Shown piece after piece: positions 1 to 6,110 of a DNA stretch of 6,901 nt; the stretch's first letter is position 1, and each line of letters starts with the position of its first letter. The stretch is from Deferribacteres bacterium (GTDB taxonomy: Bacteria > Nitrospirota > Thermodesulfovibrionia > UBA6902). The DNA lies in NCBI GenBank assembly GCA_030598625.1, contig JAUVPO010000104.1, positions 1-6,901 of the forward strand, given 5' to 3'. A program made the translations under genes and the position numbers. The notes below the pieces were generated by a model, which was given only the letters and a program-made list of their open reading frames with translations, ran no database searches and was not told the origin of the DNA.

Positions 1-581
1 AGAAACTTGCTTGAATTTAAAGGCTCATTGGGTTCCGCTGTTCCCGCGTTTGAAATATGGTGGAGGCGGTAGTTAAAGTCGAAGCTGTGATTACTGTCCG
101 TGAAATAATGAAATCCCAGTCCTGCCTGATAATTCCCGTTTAATTCCGAACCCAGACCGGGGATATCGAGATTTGTATATACAGGGCCTCCTCCGGCAAA
201 TACATAAGGGATTGTTTTTTCAGCGGCGGTAAAATTCCAGCATGCAAGAAAATTGATACCGGTCATAATAGCTGTTTCAGGATGAAATACGGTATAAACA
301 GGGAGTTCAATGAGTATTTCATGGCGGCCCCTGTACCATGAGTTGCCTACCTCCCCGGTAAGGAAGTAGCCGTATTGTAATATGAAGTCAGCGGATTCAA
401 CCCTTGTGCGGGTATCGCCGAAACCCTTGTGAGTAACACCATAGCCGCCCAGAAAAGTCCAATGTCCTTTTGCTTTATTGAATCCCGCTGGAGTTTTTTC
501 CTGGGCAAAGGACAATGATGATGACAATATGCTCAGGACTATTAACAGCGTAAAAAATGGATGTCTTGAGATCGGCTTCAT
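1..581 (-). CDS. pagL: PagL-like lipid A deacylase / acyloxyacyl hydrolase family outer-membrane protein (3' end outside window)
   Basis: I translated this reading frame by hand. It starts with ATG at 581 and stays open for 193 codons to the window edge. Residues 1-26 form a signal peptide (hydrophobic core TLLIVLSIL, likely cleavage after LSFA). The rest has the alternating aromatic/polar pattern of an outer-membrane beta barrel (WTFLGGYGV, FILQYGYFL, YVFAGGGPVY). Near the end, HHISNAGTAEPNEPLN matches the PagL active-site segment, with His175-Ile-Ser177 as the His-x-Ser pair. PagL removes the 3-O-linked acyl chain of lipid A in the outer membrane. By alignment with Pseudomonas PagL as I remember it, the catalytic Glu lies 12 residues after the Ser, and here that residue is Asn189. 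The enzyme may therefore be inactive or belong to a divergent subgroup. The gene lies 65 bases after upxY on the same strand. No good Shine-Dalgarno sequence is visible. The family call is fairly firm; the activity is uncertain. Confidence 0.72.
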   Translation of the reverse strand, partial: MKPISRHPFFTLLIVLSILSSSLSFAQEKTPAGFNKAKGHWTFLGGYGVTHKGFGDTRTRVESADFILQYGYFLTGEVGNSWYRGRHEILIELPVYTVFHPETAIMTGINFLACWNFTAAEKTIPYVFAGGGPVYTNLDIPGLGSELNGNYQAGLGFHYFTDSNHSFDFNYRLHHISNAGTAEPNEPLNSSKF

Positions 582-609
582 GGATATATTTTCAGGACGG
601 TCTTTTATA

Positions 610-634
610 CCGGCAGTTTAAAAAATAATGCCGG
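610..634 (-). repeat. Inverted repeat between upxY and pagL
   Basis: Perfect 6-bp arms, CCGGCA (610-615) and TGCCGG (629-634), enclose an AT-rich 13-base loop. The hairpin lies just past the upxY stop in the transcript. The U-rich tract is in the loop rather than after the stem, so it is not a standard intrinsic terminator. It could be a weak pause or processing site, or simply chance. Confidence 0.4.
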
Positions 635-646
635 ACAAATAACAGA

Positions 647-1165
647 TTAGATTTTTTCAACATCGGATGCGTTTATAGTAAGGGCCACTCCCTGCTTCAG
701 GACATCAACTGAGAGAATAAAAAAATGCTTGTCCAGTTTTTTCACAAGAATCCCCTCAACGCTGTGTAAAGGGCCTTTCTTTATTCTGACCTTTTGCCCC
801 TCGTTAAGATACGGGTAGGGATCAAGCGCGTCCTTGTTTGCAACGAGTTTTTTTAAGAAGTTTATTTGCTCATCGGGAATGGGGTCCGGCTCTCCCGGTA
901 TTGTGCATAACATCCTGACGACCCCCGTAACTTTAAGAACATTCAGGAGGTCCTTTGCTTCTTTGGTCGTACGGACAAAGAGATAGCCGGGGAAAAGGGG
1001 AAAGACAACGAGTTTCTTCCTGTCTTTCCATTTTTGCAGTCTTTCCACTGTCGGAAGAAATACCTCCACATTTTTCAGAGAAAGCCTGTCAGACACCTGG
1101 AATTCATGTCTTGACTTTATATAAACCGCATACCATGCCGGTTTTAAAGTGTCCGTTTGTTCCAT
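647..1165 (-). CDS. UpxY/RfaH-like specialised transcription antiterminator (NusG paralogue)
   Basis: The 172-residue product has the NusG two-domain plan. The N-terminal NGN domain begins at about residue 10 (AWYAVYIKSRHE) and includes the family signature PLFPGYLFVR at 56-65, followed by TGVVRML at 80-86. A KOW motif (EGQKVRIKKGPLHSVEGILVKK region, about 122-143) forms the C-terminal domain. General NusG is normally in the secE-rplK cluster. This copy is in an envelope context and lacks NusG's longer acidic linker, which points to the UpxY/LoaP/RfaH group. Such proteins ride on RNA polymerase and prevent premature termination of long surface-polysaccharide or natural-product operons. The start is ATG at 1165 with a weak CCGGA upstream. 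It lies 49 bases after a small gene and 65 before the PagL-like gene, suggesting one transcript. The exact target operon cannot be told from this window. Confidence 0.88.
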   Translation of the reverse strand: MEQTDTLKPAWYAVYIKSRHEFQVSDRLSLKNVEVFLPTVERLQKWKDRKKLVVFPLFPGYLFVRTTKEAKDLLNVLKVTGVVRMLCTIPGEPDPIPDEQINFLKKLVANKDALDPYPYLNEGQKVRIKKGPLHSVEGILVKKLDKHFFILSVDVLKQGVALTINASDVEKI

Positions 1166-1214
1166 TTATGTTTCCGGAGTATGCTTAGCCGGCCAGGGTG
1201 GACAATCCGTAAGA

Positions 1215-1364
1215 TCAGGCGTCCTTTGATGTAATCGGGGCTTCTTCGCCTTTGTTTTTATAAATTTCGCTAATGCTTGTAACCGCGATACCGGCGGCCT
1301 TCAGGGCTTTTTGTATATCTACAGCCTTTGCGTCCTGAACTTTTAAAATATAATTGATATCCAT
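1215..1364 (-). CDS. Unrecognised 49-residue protein upstream of upxY
   Basis: A short frame starts with ATG at 1364 and ends with TGA at 1215-1217. An excellent Shine-Dalgarno sequence, GGAGGA (1372-1377), lies 7 bases before the start. An in-frame ATG at 1379 lies before this site and has none of its own, so 1364 is preferred. The product begins MDINYILKVQDAK and contains an amphipathic helix (AVDIQKALKAAGI) followed by a strand-like AVTSISEIY. This strand-helix-strand order resembles the first half of an ACT-like or ferredoxin-like fold. That resemblance is inference only, and I do not recognise the family. No signal peptide or membrane segment is seen, so it is probably cytoplasmic. Tight spacing ahead of upxY suggests co-transcription and a possible regulatory partner role. 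That it is translated is well supported by the ribosome binding site; its function is unknown. Confidence 0.72.
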   Translation of the reverse strand: MDINYILKVQDAKAVDIQKALKAAGIAVTSISEIYKNKGEEAPITSKDA

Positions 1365-1418
1365 AACAACATCCTCCATAAAATGAAAATACGAGTTTAT
1401 ATGACAACCGCAAAATAT

Positions 1419-1424
1419 ATTATA
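1419..1424 (-). promoter_or_regulatory. Candidate -10 box for the small gene/upxY/pagL transcript
   Basis: The minus strand reads TATAAT, a perfect sigma-70 type -10 hexamer, about 55 bases upstream of the small gene's ATG. This would give a leader of roughly 48 bases. No convincing -35 box is seen at 16-18 bases spacing; the region is T-rich. The surroundings are AT-rich, so chance occurrence is possible. Confidence 0.35.
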
Positions 1425-1508
1425 AACATAAACACAAAAAAATTAACATTCCAGACTCTGGCAGCAAGTTTCATTTTTTTAAACCGGAAAATGTTGCGTA
1501 GCTGGTTT

Positions 1509-2366
1509 TCACTTTAACGAAATTATTTCCGAAAGCGGCACGATTTCAACTTCATTGTTATTTTTGAGAGTCGTTTGTAAAAATTGTATGGTATTTTTTC
1601 TTGGATGTACCAATGCTATGGCGTGGCCTTTTTGTCCGGCAATTTTGATAAGTCTTTTCCATTGGGCCTTTATTTCAGAGGGACTGTCTTTATAGTCAAG
1701 GAAAACATCACGGCTTAATGCCGTTACCCCCTGTTTCTTCGCGAGTTTTAAAGCAACCGATTTTGAAGAGGTGCGACTGTCAAGGAAGAAGAGTTCGCGT
1801 TTTTTGAGTTCCGATATCACGACATTCATTGCCCGCTTATCCTGGGTGAAGGCTGATCCCATATGAGAGCTGACCCCTATGATATTCGGTATCGAACGCA
1901 AATTTTTATCCAGTATTTCAATGAGTTCAGTATCCGTCATCCAGGTGTAGAGACCGCCTTTCCCGAGCTTCAGCGGTTTTGTCGCTTCCATCGGCAAGTG
2001 GCCTATAATTTCATGTCTGAGCCTCTCCCCTTCCAATGCAATCCATGTTGTGTAAACTTCATGGGGAAGAATGGAAAGCGTTAAAGGCGCTTCTATATCA
2101 AGGACTGCCTCAGCTGTTTTTTTATTCGGCCCCAGGTCATCCATAATAATTGACACCTTTGGGACACGTTTATGCGGCGGGATGTCGGACAAAACCGTCC
2201 CTGCTTTCTTCCCGGTCTTAAATATATTAAAAACCCTTTCCGGAATATCTTCCCTTCCAAATTCTTGAAAGAAGAAAAAAACACCTGCCGTAACCATAAC
2301 TAAAATTAATATAAGGTGCCGCTTTTGCTTTCTGGATTTAATCCTTTTTTTCTTTCTGGAGGCCAT
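1509..2366 (-). CDS. yibQ: Divergent polysaccharide deacetylase family protein (YibQ-like)
   Basis: The 285-residue protein has a very basic N-terminus (MASRKKKRIKSRKQKRH), then a single hydrophobic segment at about 18-34, so it is membrane-anchored with the domain outside the cytoplasm. The domain carries the marks of the divergent polysaccharide deacetylase family: IIMDDLG at 73-79, GHLPME at 122-127, SHMGS at 167-171, FFLDSRTS at 193-200, RDVFLD at 219-224 and LVHPR at 252-256. By fold relation to NodB-type enzymes it is expected to remove acetyl groups from an envelope sugar polymer, but the substrate of this family is not settled. The usual NHMGS motif has Ser in place of Asn. The start is ATG at 2366, lacking a visible Shine-Dalgarno sequence. 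It is 47 bases after the lolA stop on the same strand, with a repeat tract between, and is probably the last gene of the uppP-ftsK-lolA-yibQ cluster. The family call is firm; the role is inferred. Confidence 0.88.
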   Translation of the reverse strand: MASRKKKRIKSRKQKRHLILILVMVTAGVFFFFQEFGREDIPERVFNIFKTGKKAGTVLSDIPPHKRVPKVSIIMDDLGPNKKTAEAVLDIEAPLTLSILPHEVYTTWIALEGERLRHEIIGHLPMEATKPLKLGKGGLYTWMTDTELIEILDKNLRSIPNIIGVSSHMGSAFTQDKRAMNVVISELKKRELFFLDSRTSSKSVALKLAKKQGVTALSRDVFLDYKDSPSEIKAQWKRLIKIAGQKGHAIALVHPRKNTIQFLQTTLKNNNEVEIVPLSEIISLK

Positions 2367-2375
2367 CTTGAAAAT

Positions 2376-2417
2376 TGTTATATGTTAACGAATAAGGGTT
2401 AACGACTAACGAGTTAT
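2376..2417 (-). repeat. Degenerate heptanucleotide tandem repeat after lolA
   Basis: Six consecutive 7-base units can be read on the minus strand, from 2417 down to 2376, around the consensus GTTANNC (for example GTTAGTC, GTTAACC and GTTAACA). The lolA stop codon (2414-2416) falls inside the first unit, and the tract fills most of the gap before yibQ. A second tract of the same period lies in the start of lolA. Confidence 0.6.
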
Positions 2418-3091
2418 TTCCCCTGACTGTAATCAAAGACCTCTGAGCCGGGCGGTATTTTAAATATAAACAAAGAATCGTCAAGACCGGTGTTTATTTC
2501 CAGGTCCGTGAGTTCAATCATGATTATATTGCCGTATGTATCGAATACAGTAAACATCTTTACCGGGAATTCCCCCGGCGTGATCTCCAGAACAAGCATT
2601 TTTATGGGTCCGGTTTTTCGCTTAGGCATTAGTGTAAGGGCGTTTTTTTCCGGCATGGTAATACTGAAATCATCCATAATTTTTTCCATGCTTGCAATAA
2701 GGGCTATCGGCGCCTGATTATAGGATTCTTTACTGAATTTTGTCCTGATCACCTGGTTCTGCGATTTTTTATAGATCCATGTGTCAGTGTCTTTTATGAT
2801 AATTTTTTCATCGCGGGGTTTTGCATATTCCCACTTCATCATGGAAGGTTTTTTTATGGAAAATGTGCCTGAATATTTTTGAGTTTGTTCGAGGTCTTTG
2901 AGATAACTTGATTGAGAGAATGTGCCTTTTATGTCGTTAATCAGCCCGAATTTTTTCTGTATTGCATCGACGGTTTCGTCAACATCAGCAGCGAAGGCTG
3001 AGGTTAAGAATAAAACAAGAAACAAAAAACAGGAAATGATAATTTTTTTTACGTATAATGGACAACGTGTAACGGACAACATTCCTTTCAC
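2414..3091 (-). CDS. lolA: LolA-like periplasmic lipoprotein carrier
   Basis: LolA takes lipoproteins from the LolCDE transporter at the inner membrane and carries them through the periplasm to the outer membrane. The 225-residue product has a signal peptide (KKIIISCFLFLVLFLTSAFA, cleavage near 34-35) and a mature part with family features: IKGTFSQSSYL at 54-64, YSGTFSIKKPSMMKWEY at 73-89, TWIYKKSQNQVIR at 104-116 and the C-terminal FKIPPGSEVFD at 210-220. Length is normal for the family. The start is GTG at 3091, overlapping the ftsK stop as GTGA and preceded at 5 bases by AAGGAGG (3097-3103), so translation is probably coupled. ATG at 3082 is a weaker alternative. The first 14 residues are an unusual extension encoded largely by a heptad repeat (3053-3080). 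ftsK next to lolA is a common arrangement. The call is firm at family level. Confidence 0.88.
   Translation of the reverse strand: MKGMLSVTRCPLYVKKIIISCFLFLVLFLTSAFAADVDETVDAIQKKFGLINDIKGTFSQSSYLKDLEQTQKYSGTFSIKKPSMMKWEYAKPRDEKIIIKDTDTWIYKKSQNQVIRTKFSKESYNQAPIALIASMEKIMDDFSITMPEKNALTLMPKRKTGPIKMLVLEITPGEFPVKMFTVFDTYGNIIMIELTDLEINTGLDDSLFIFKIPPGSEVFDYSQGK
3053..3080 (-). repeat. Heptanucleotide tandem repeat inside the lolA start
   Basis: Four contiguous 7-base units are read on the minus strand from 3080 to 3053. GTTGTCC occurs twice, alternating with GTTACAC and ATTATAC. They encode residues about 5-13, before the hydrophobic core of the signal peptide, and are followed by a run of eight A's (3043-3050). 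Unit length is not a multiple of three, so a change in copy number would shift the frame. Confidence 0.6.
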
Positions 3092-5232
3092 TGTCTCCTC
3101 CTTAGAATTTCTCTCGGTTTTCCCGCCTCACCCGGCGGCCCTACAATTCCCTCTTCTTCAAGGGTTTCCATAATCCTCGCCGCCCTGTTGTAGCCTACCT
3201 TTATTCTGCGTTGAATATATGAAATTGACGCCTGTCCTGTGGAAAGGACGATTTCTTTTGCCCGGGAGTATAACTCATCCCTGTCTTCAGGATTTATTCT
3301 TTCCTCCGGTTCGGTCAACAGGTCTTCAAATAATGTATAATCGGGTCCGGCCTGGGCCTTAATAAAATTAACGACGTTTCTTATTTCTTCTTCACTTACA
3401 TAAGCGCAGTGAATCCTCTTAATCTTCTTGCCCGGACTGGACAGAAGCATATCTCCTTTCCCGAGCAGCTGATCGGCGCCATAGGTGTCGAGTATTATCC
3501 TTGAATCCAGTTTTGAAGAGACCTGAAACGATATTCTTGAAGGGAAGTTTGCCTTGATTATCCCGGTAATAACATCTACGGACGGTCTCTGGGTCGCGAG
3601 TATGAGGTGAATGCCTGCCGCCCGGGCCATCTGGGCAAGCCTCGCGATGGAGTCTTCAACCTCACGGCCCGAGGCAAACATGAGATCAGCGAGTTCATCA
3701 ACGATTATTACAATATAAGGAAGATGTTCTTTCTCACTCTCTGTATTATCTGCAGTCGATTTTAACCGGGACGCTGCTTCAATTTTTTTGTTGTAAGCCT
3801 CGATATTTCTTGCCCCGGATTCCGCCAGCACCCTGTAACGCCGCTCCATTTCAACAACGAGCATTTTTAATGCGTTTGAAGCCTCTTTCGGAAGAGTAAT
3901 AACGGGCATCAGCAAATGAGGGATTTCTTCATAAGCGGAGAGTTCGAGCATTTTGGGGTCTATCATAAGCATTTTGATTTCTTTAGGTGTCGCCCTGTAT
4001 AAAAGACTCAGTATTATGCTGTTTAACCCCACACTTTTGCCTGCGCCCGTGGCTCCCGCGATTAAAAGGTGCGGCATTTTGCTTAAATCAGCCATGACAG
4101 GCGCTCCAAAAATATCCTTCCCCAGGGCCAGGGTCATTTTTGAATGGCTTTTGTTGAAGGCGTCATTGGAGATTACATCCTTTAAAAAGACGTCTTCCCT
4201 GTCTTTATTGGGGACCTCAATGCCGAGTGTCGACCTCCCGTGTATCGGAGAGATGCGTATGCTGCTTGCCTTAAGGGCCATTGCGAGATCATCCGCGAGG
4301 GACATGACCCTGCTTATCTTTATACCCGGCGCCGGTTTGAATTCGAACATTGTTACAATCGGTCCCGGTGATACATAAGTAACCTTTCCTTCTATTAAAT
4401 AGTCCTGAAGCTTTTTTTCGAGCAGATCAGACCTGTTCAACAATTCATCTTTTGACGGTCTTGTCTTTGAAGGGGGAGGGTCTTTTAAGAGCCCGGTACC
4501 GGGGAGTTCGTATTCGCCGGTTGTTTTTATTGATCGCCTTATGTTTGTTTTTTCAGGAGGCATTGATTTTACCTCGGGATACTTAAGCGGTAGCGGCTCC
4601 TGTTCATAAACGGACTCCAGGAGGGGCGAATCTTCCATTATACGGGGCTTCTTTGCCCCTTTCTTTTTCAGTTTGATGGCAGAGACGGCTTTAAGCCCGA
4701 ATATAACCTTGGTTATCATGGCCCTTGCTATAGTAGCAATAGAAAACTGGAAGACGTACATAAGGGAAACGAGTATTAAAGTAGTAAAAAGCAGGTATGA
4801 ACCGGTTGATGAAAAGACTTTTAATGTAAAATTTACAAGCAAGTTGCCCGCGTTTCCGCCGGAATAATTCGTGGTTTCGCCTGAATAATTGCCGAAGATA
4901 AGGGTTAAAATGGAGGATGTTGCTATAATCAGAACCGTGATTACACCGGCAAATACAGGCAGCCTCTGGCTTGATGACCCGTTAAAAATTTTTCTTAATC
5001 CATAAGAAAAGAGAACGACAGGGATAAGGTAGGAAGCAAAACCAACCGCCTGAAGCAAAAACTCCGATAGATTCGATCCGAAACGACCGAGCAGGTTTCT
5101 CAATTCAGGGCTGTGAGTAAAAAAAGACCGGTCCCACTGGTTATGGCTTATAAGGCTTATAATGATAATAAGACCTGTAAAAACAGATAACAGACCTTTG
5201 ATTTCGTCCTTTATCCTGCTGCCCCGCTCCAT
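3088..5232 (-). CDS. ftsK: DNA translocase FtsK/SpoIIIE
   Basis: FtsK is a septum-anchored hexameric ATPase that pumps chromosomal DNA and helps finish dimer resolution and segregation at division. The 714-residue product has four N-terminal membrane segments (about 14-30, 58-78, 91-113 and 145-168) and a charged linker of about 185-265. The alpha/beta motor follows: LLEKKLQDYLIEGKVTYVSPGPIV begins near 270, Walker A is GATGAGKS at 393-400, Walker B is IVIIVDE at 507-513, and ATQRPSVDVITG is at 546-557. The C-terminal gamma winged helix, which reads KOPS-type sites, spans about 650-710 (QASISYIQRRIKVGYNRAARIMETLEEEGIVGPP). All expected parts are present, and the linker is short, as in many non-enteric FtsK proteins. 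The start is ATG at 5232, 22 bases inside the end of uppP, with no clear Shine-Dalgarno sequence. The stop overlaps the lolA start. The identification is firm. Confidence 0.97.
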   Translation of the reverse strand: MERGSRIKDEIKGLLSVFTGLIIIISLISHNQWDRSFFTHSPELRNLLGRFGSNLSEFLLQAVGFASYLIPVVLFSYGLRKIFNGSSSQRLPVFAGVITVLIIATSSILTLIFGNYSGETTNYSGGNAGNLLVNFTLKVFSSTGSYLLFTTLILVSLMYVFQFSIATIARAMITKVIFGLKAVSAIKLKKKGAKKPRIMEDSPLLESVYEQEPLPLKYPEVKSMPPEKTNIRRSIKTTGEYELPGTGLLKDPPPSKTRPSKDELLNRSDLLEKKLQDYLIEGKVTYVSPGPIVTMFEFKPAPGIKISRVMSLADDLAMALKASSIRISPIHGRSTLGIEVPNKDREDVFLKDVISNDAFNKSHSKMTLALGKDIFGAPVMADLSKMPHLLIAGATGAGKSVGLNSIILSLLYRATPKEIKMLMIDPKMLELSAYEEIPHLLMPVITLPKEASNALKMLVVEMERRYRVLAESGARNIEAYNKKIEAASRLKSTADNTESEKEHLPYIVIIVDELADLMFASGREVEDSIARLAQMARAAGIHLILATQRPSVDVITGIIKANFPSRISFQVSSKLDSRIILDTYGADQLLGKGDMLLSSPGKKIKRIHCAYVSEEEIRNVVNFIKAQAGPDYTLFEDLLTEPEERINPEDRDELYSRAKEIVLSTGQASISYIQRRIKVGYNRAARIMETLEEEGIVGPPGEAGKPREILRRRQ

Positions 5233-5996
5233 ATCGATATTATGATAACAAAAGCGACTAAAAAACGATAATAGGCAAAGGGTCGTAAAGAGTGGTTCTG
5301 CAGAAAAAGTATTAGATACTTTATGACAAAGTATCCTGTCACTGCTGAAATAATAATGCCGGCCATAAATATGTCGATTTCAAGGTTGTCCGAACCAATA
5401 AGGTTCTTTGCCTCAAGAAGGCTCGCTCCGGCAACGGCAGGCGTGCCCAGCAGAAATGAGAATTTTGCGGCATCCGCCCTTTTCAGGCCTTTTGAAAGAC
5501 CTGCCACTATGGTAATCCCTGACCTTGAAACTCCCGGCACAAGGGCAAAGGCCTGGGCAATTCCAATGAACAGGGCATTTTTCAGGCTGATGTTCTCAAT
5601 CCCGGCGCGCCGGGATCCGGCATAGTTCCTTTCGGATAAGATCATAAGTACTGAAACAAGGCACAGGGTGAATATAATAAGGACAGGGCTTCTGTTTTGC
5701 TCTATCCAGTCATGCATCAGGACACCGGCTGTGCCCGCGGGTATTGTGGCAATAATGATTTTCCACAGCATGCCGTCTTTTTTCCTGGCGGTCTTTAACA
5801 GTCTGATCCAGTCATTCCTGAAATAAAACAGCAGCGAAATAAGCGTGCCGAAATGGAGGGCTATATCAAAACTGAGGGTATTTACAGCTCCTTCCCAGTT
5901 GAAAAACCACGGGAACAAAATAAGATGCGCCGAACTGCTGACGGGTATGAACTCTGTTAGCCCCTGTAATACAGCAAGAATGATGGCTTCGAGCAT
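5211..5996 (-). CDS. uppP: Undecaprenyl-diphosphatase (UppP/BacA)
   Basis: This inner-membrane enzyme converts undecaprenyl diphosphate to the monophosphate. It regenerates the lipid carrier for peptidoglycan and surface polysaccharides, and its overproduction gives bacitracin resistance. I prefer ATG at 5996 (product MLEAIILAVLQGLTE, 261 residues), because family members typically begin this way. An in-frame TTG at 6011 would add five residues. Counted from the TTG, the signatures are QGLTEFIPVSSSAHL at 16-30 and PGVSRSG at 159-165, with catalytic candidates Glu20, His29 and Arg163. The first Glu of the E/QxxxE motif is Gln16, an accepted family variant. Multiple hydrophobic helices cover the rest. 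The gene heads the minus-strand cluster and its end overlaps ftsK by 22 bases. No good Shine-Dalgarno sequence is visible at either start. The identification is firm; the start is moderately sure. Confidence 0.95.
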   Translation of the reverse strand: MLEAIILAVLQGLTEFIPVSSSAHLILFPWFFNWEGAVNTLSFDIALHFGTLISLLFYFRNDWIRLLKTARKKDGMLWKIIIATIPAGTAGVLMHDWIEQNRSPVLIIFTLCLVSVLMILSERNYAGSRRAGIENISLKNALFIGIAQAFALVPGVSRSGITIVAGLSKGLKRADAAKFSFLLGTPAVAGASLLEAKNLIGSDNLEIDIFMAGIIISAVTGYFVIKYLILFLQNHSLRPFAYYRFLVAFVIIISIWSGAAG

Positions 5997-6044
5997 ACGG
6001 AATTGTAACAATTAACAGCCGGCACTTTCCAGTCGGCATAGCCT

Positions 6045-6072
6045 GCAGGGGCGAACGACTGTTTGCCCCTGC
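6045..6072. repeat. Strong intergenic palindrome, REP-like, between uppP and atpZ
   Basis: Arms 6045-6056 and 6061-6072 enclose a 4-base loop (GACT). The outer 8 bp, GCAGGGGC and GCCCCTGC, pair perfectly. The inner four include one G-U wobble when read as plus-strand RNA. No T run follows, so it is not a normal terminator. The GGGGCGAAC style core resembles dispersed intergenic palindromes found in many environmental bacteria, so a REP- or MITE-type element is the likely explanation. Confidence 0.6.
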
Positions 6073-6073
6073 T

Positions 6074-6101
6074 TTGAATTTTCTCCCCCTTTTGCTAAAC
6101 T
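6074..6101 (+). promoter_or_regulatory. Weak candidate promoter for atpZ-atpI
   Basis: TTGAAT (6074-6079) and TAAACT (6096-6101) are 16 bases apart, each matching the sigma-70 consensus at four of six positions. Transcription would start only a few bases before the atpZ ATG at 6111. This fits the absence of a Shine-Dalgarno sequence there, but the match is weak. Confidence 0.25.
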
Positions 6102-6110
6102 TCTTGTCAC

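Noticed and set aside
65..72. GGCGGTAG, the core of the enterobacterial ops element recognised by RfaH
   Set aside because: It is on the strand opposite to the upxY-pagL transcript and lies within pagL codons, so it cannot serve as ops here; probably chance.
955..1188. A plus-strand 77-codon frame
   Set aside because: It is antisense to the well-supported NusG-like gene, and its product has no domain pattern.
1445..1461. Stem CCAGA/TCTGG followed by a T run on the minus strand, as a terminator for yibQ
   Set aside because: The dyad leaves only one central base, so no stable RNA stem forms, and the T run starts several bases away.
3953..4378. A plus-strand 141-codon frame
   Set aside because: It lies entirely opposite the FtsK motor domain, which has intact motifs, so it is a shadow frame.
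5997..6011. TTG at 6011 as the uppP start
   Set aside because: It has no ribosome site, and the ATG at 5996 gives the usual family N-terminus (MLEAI).
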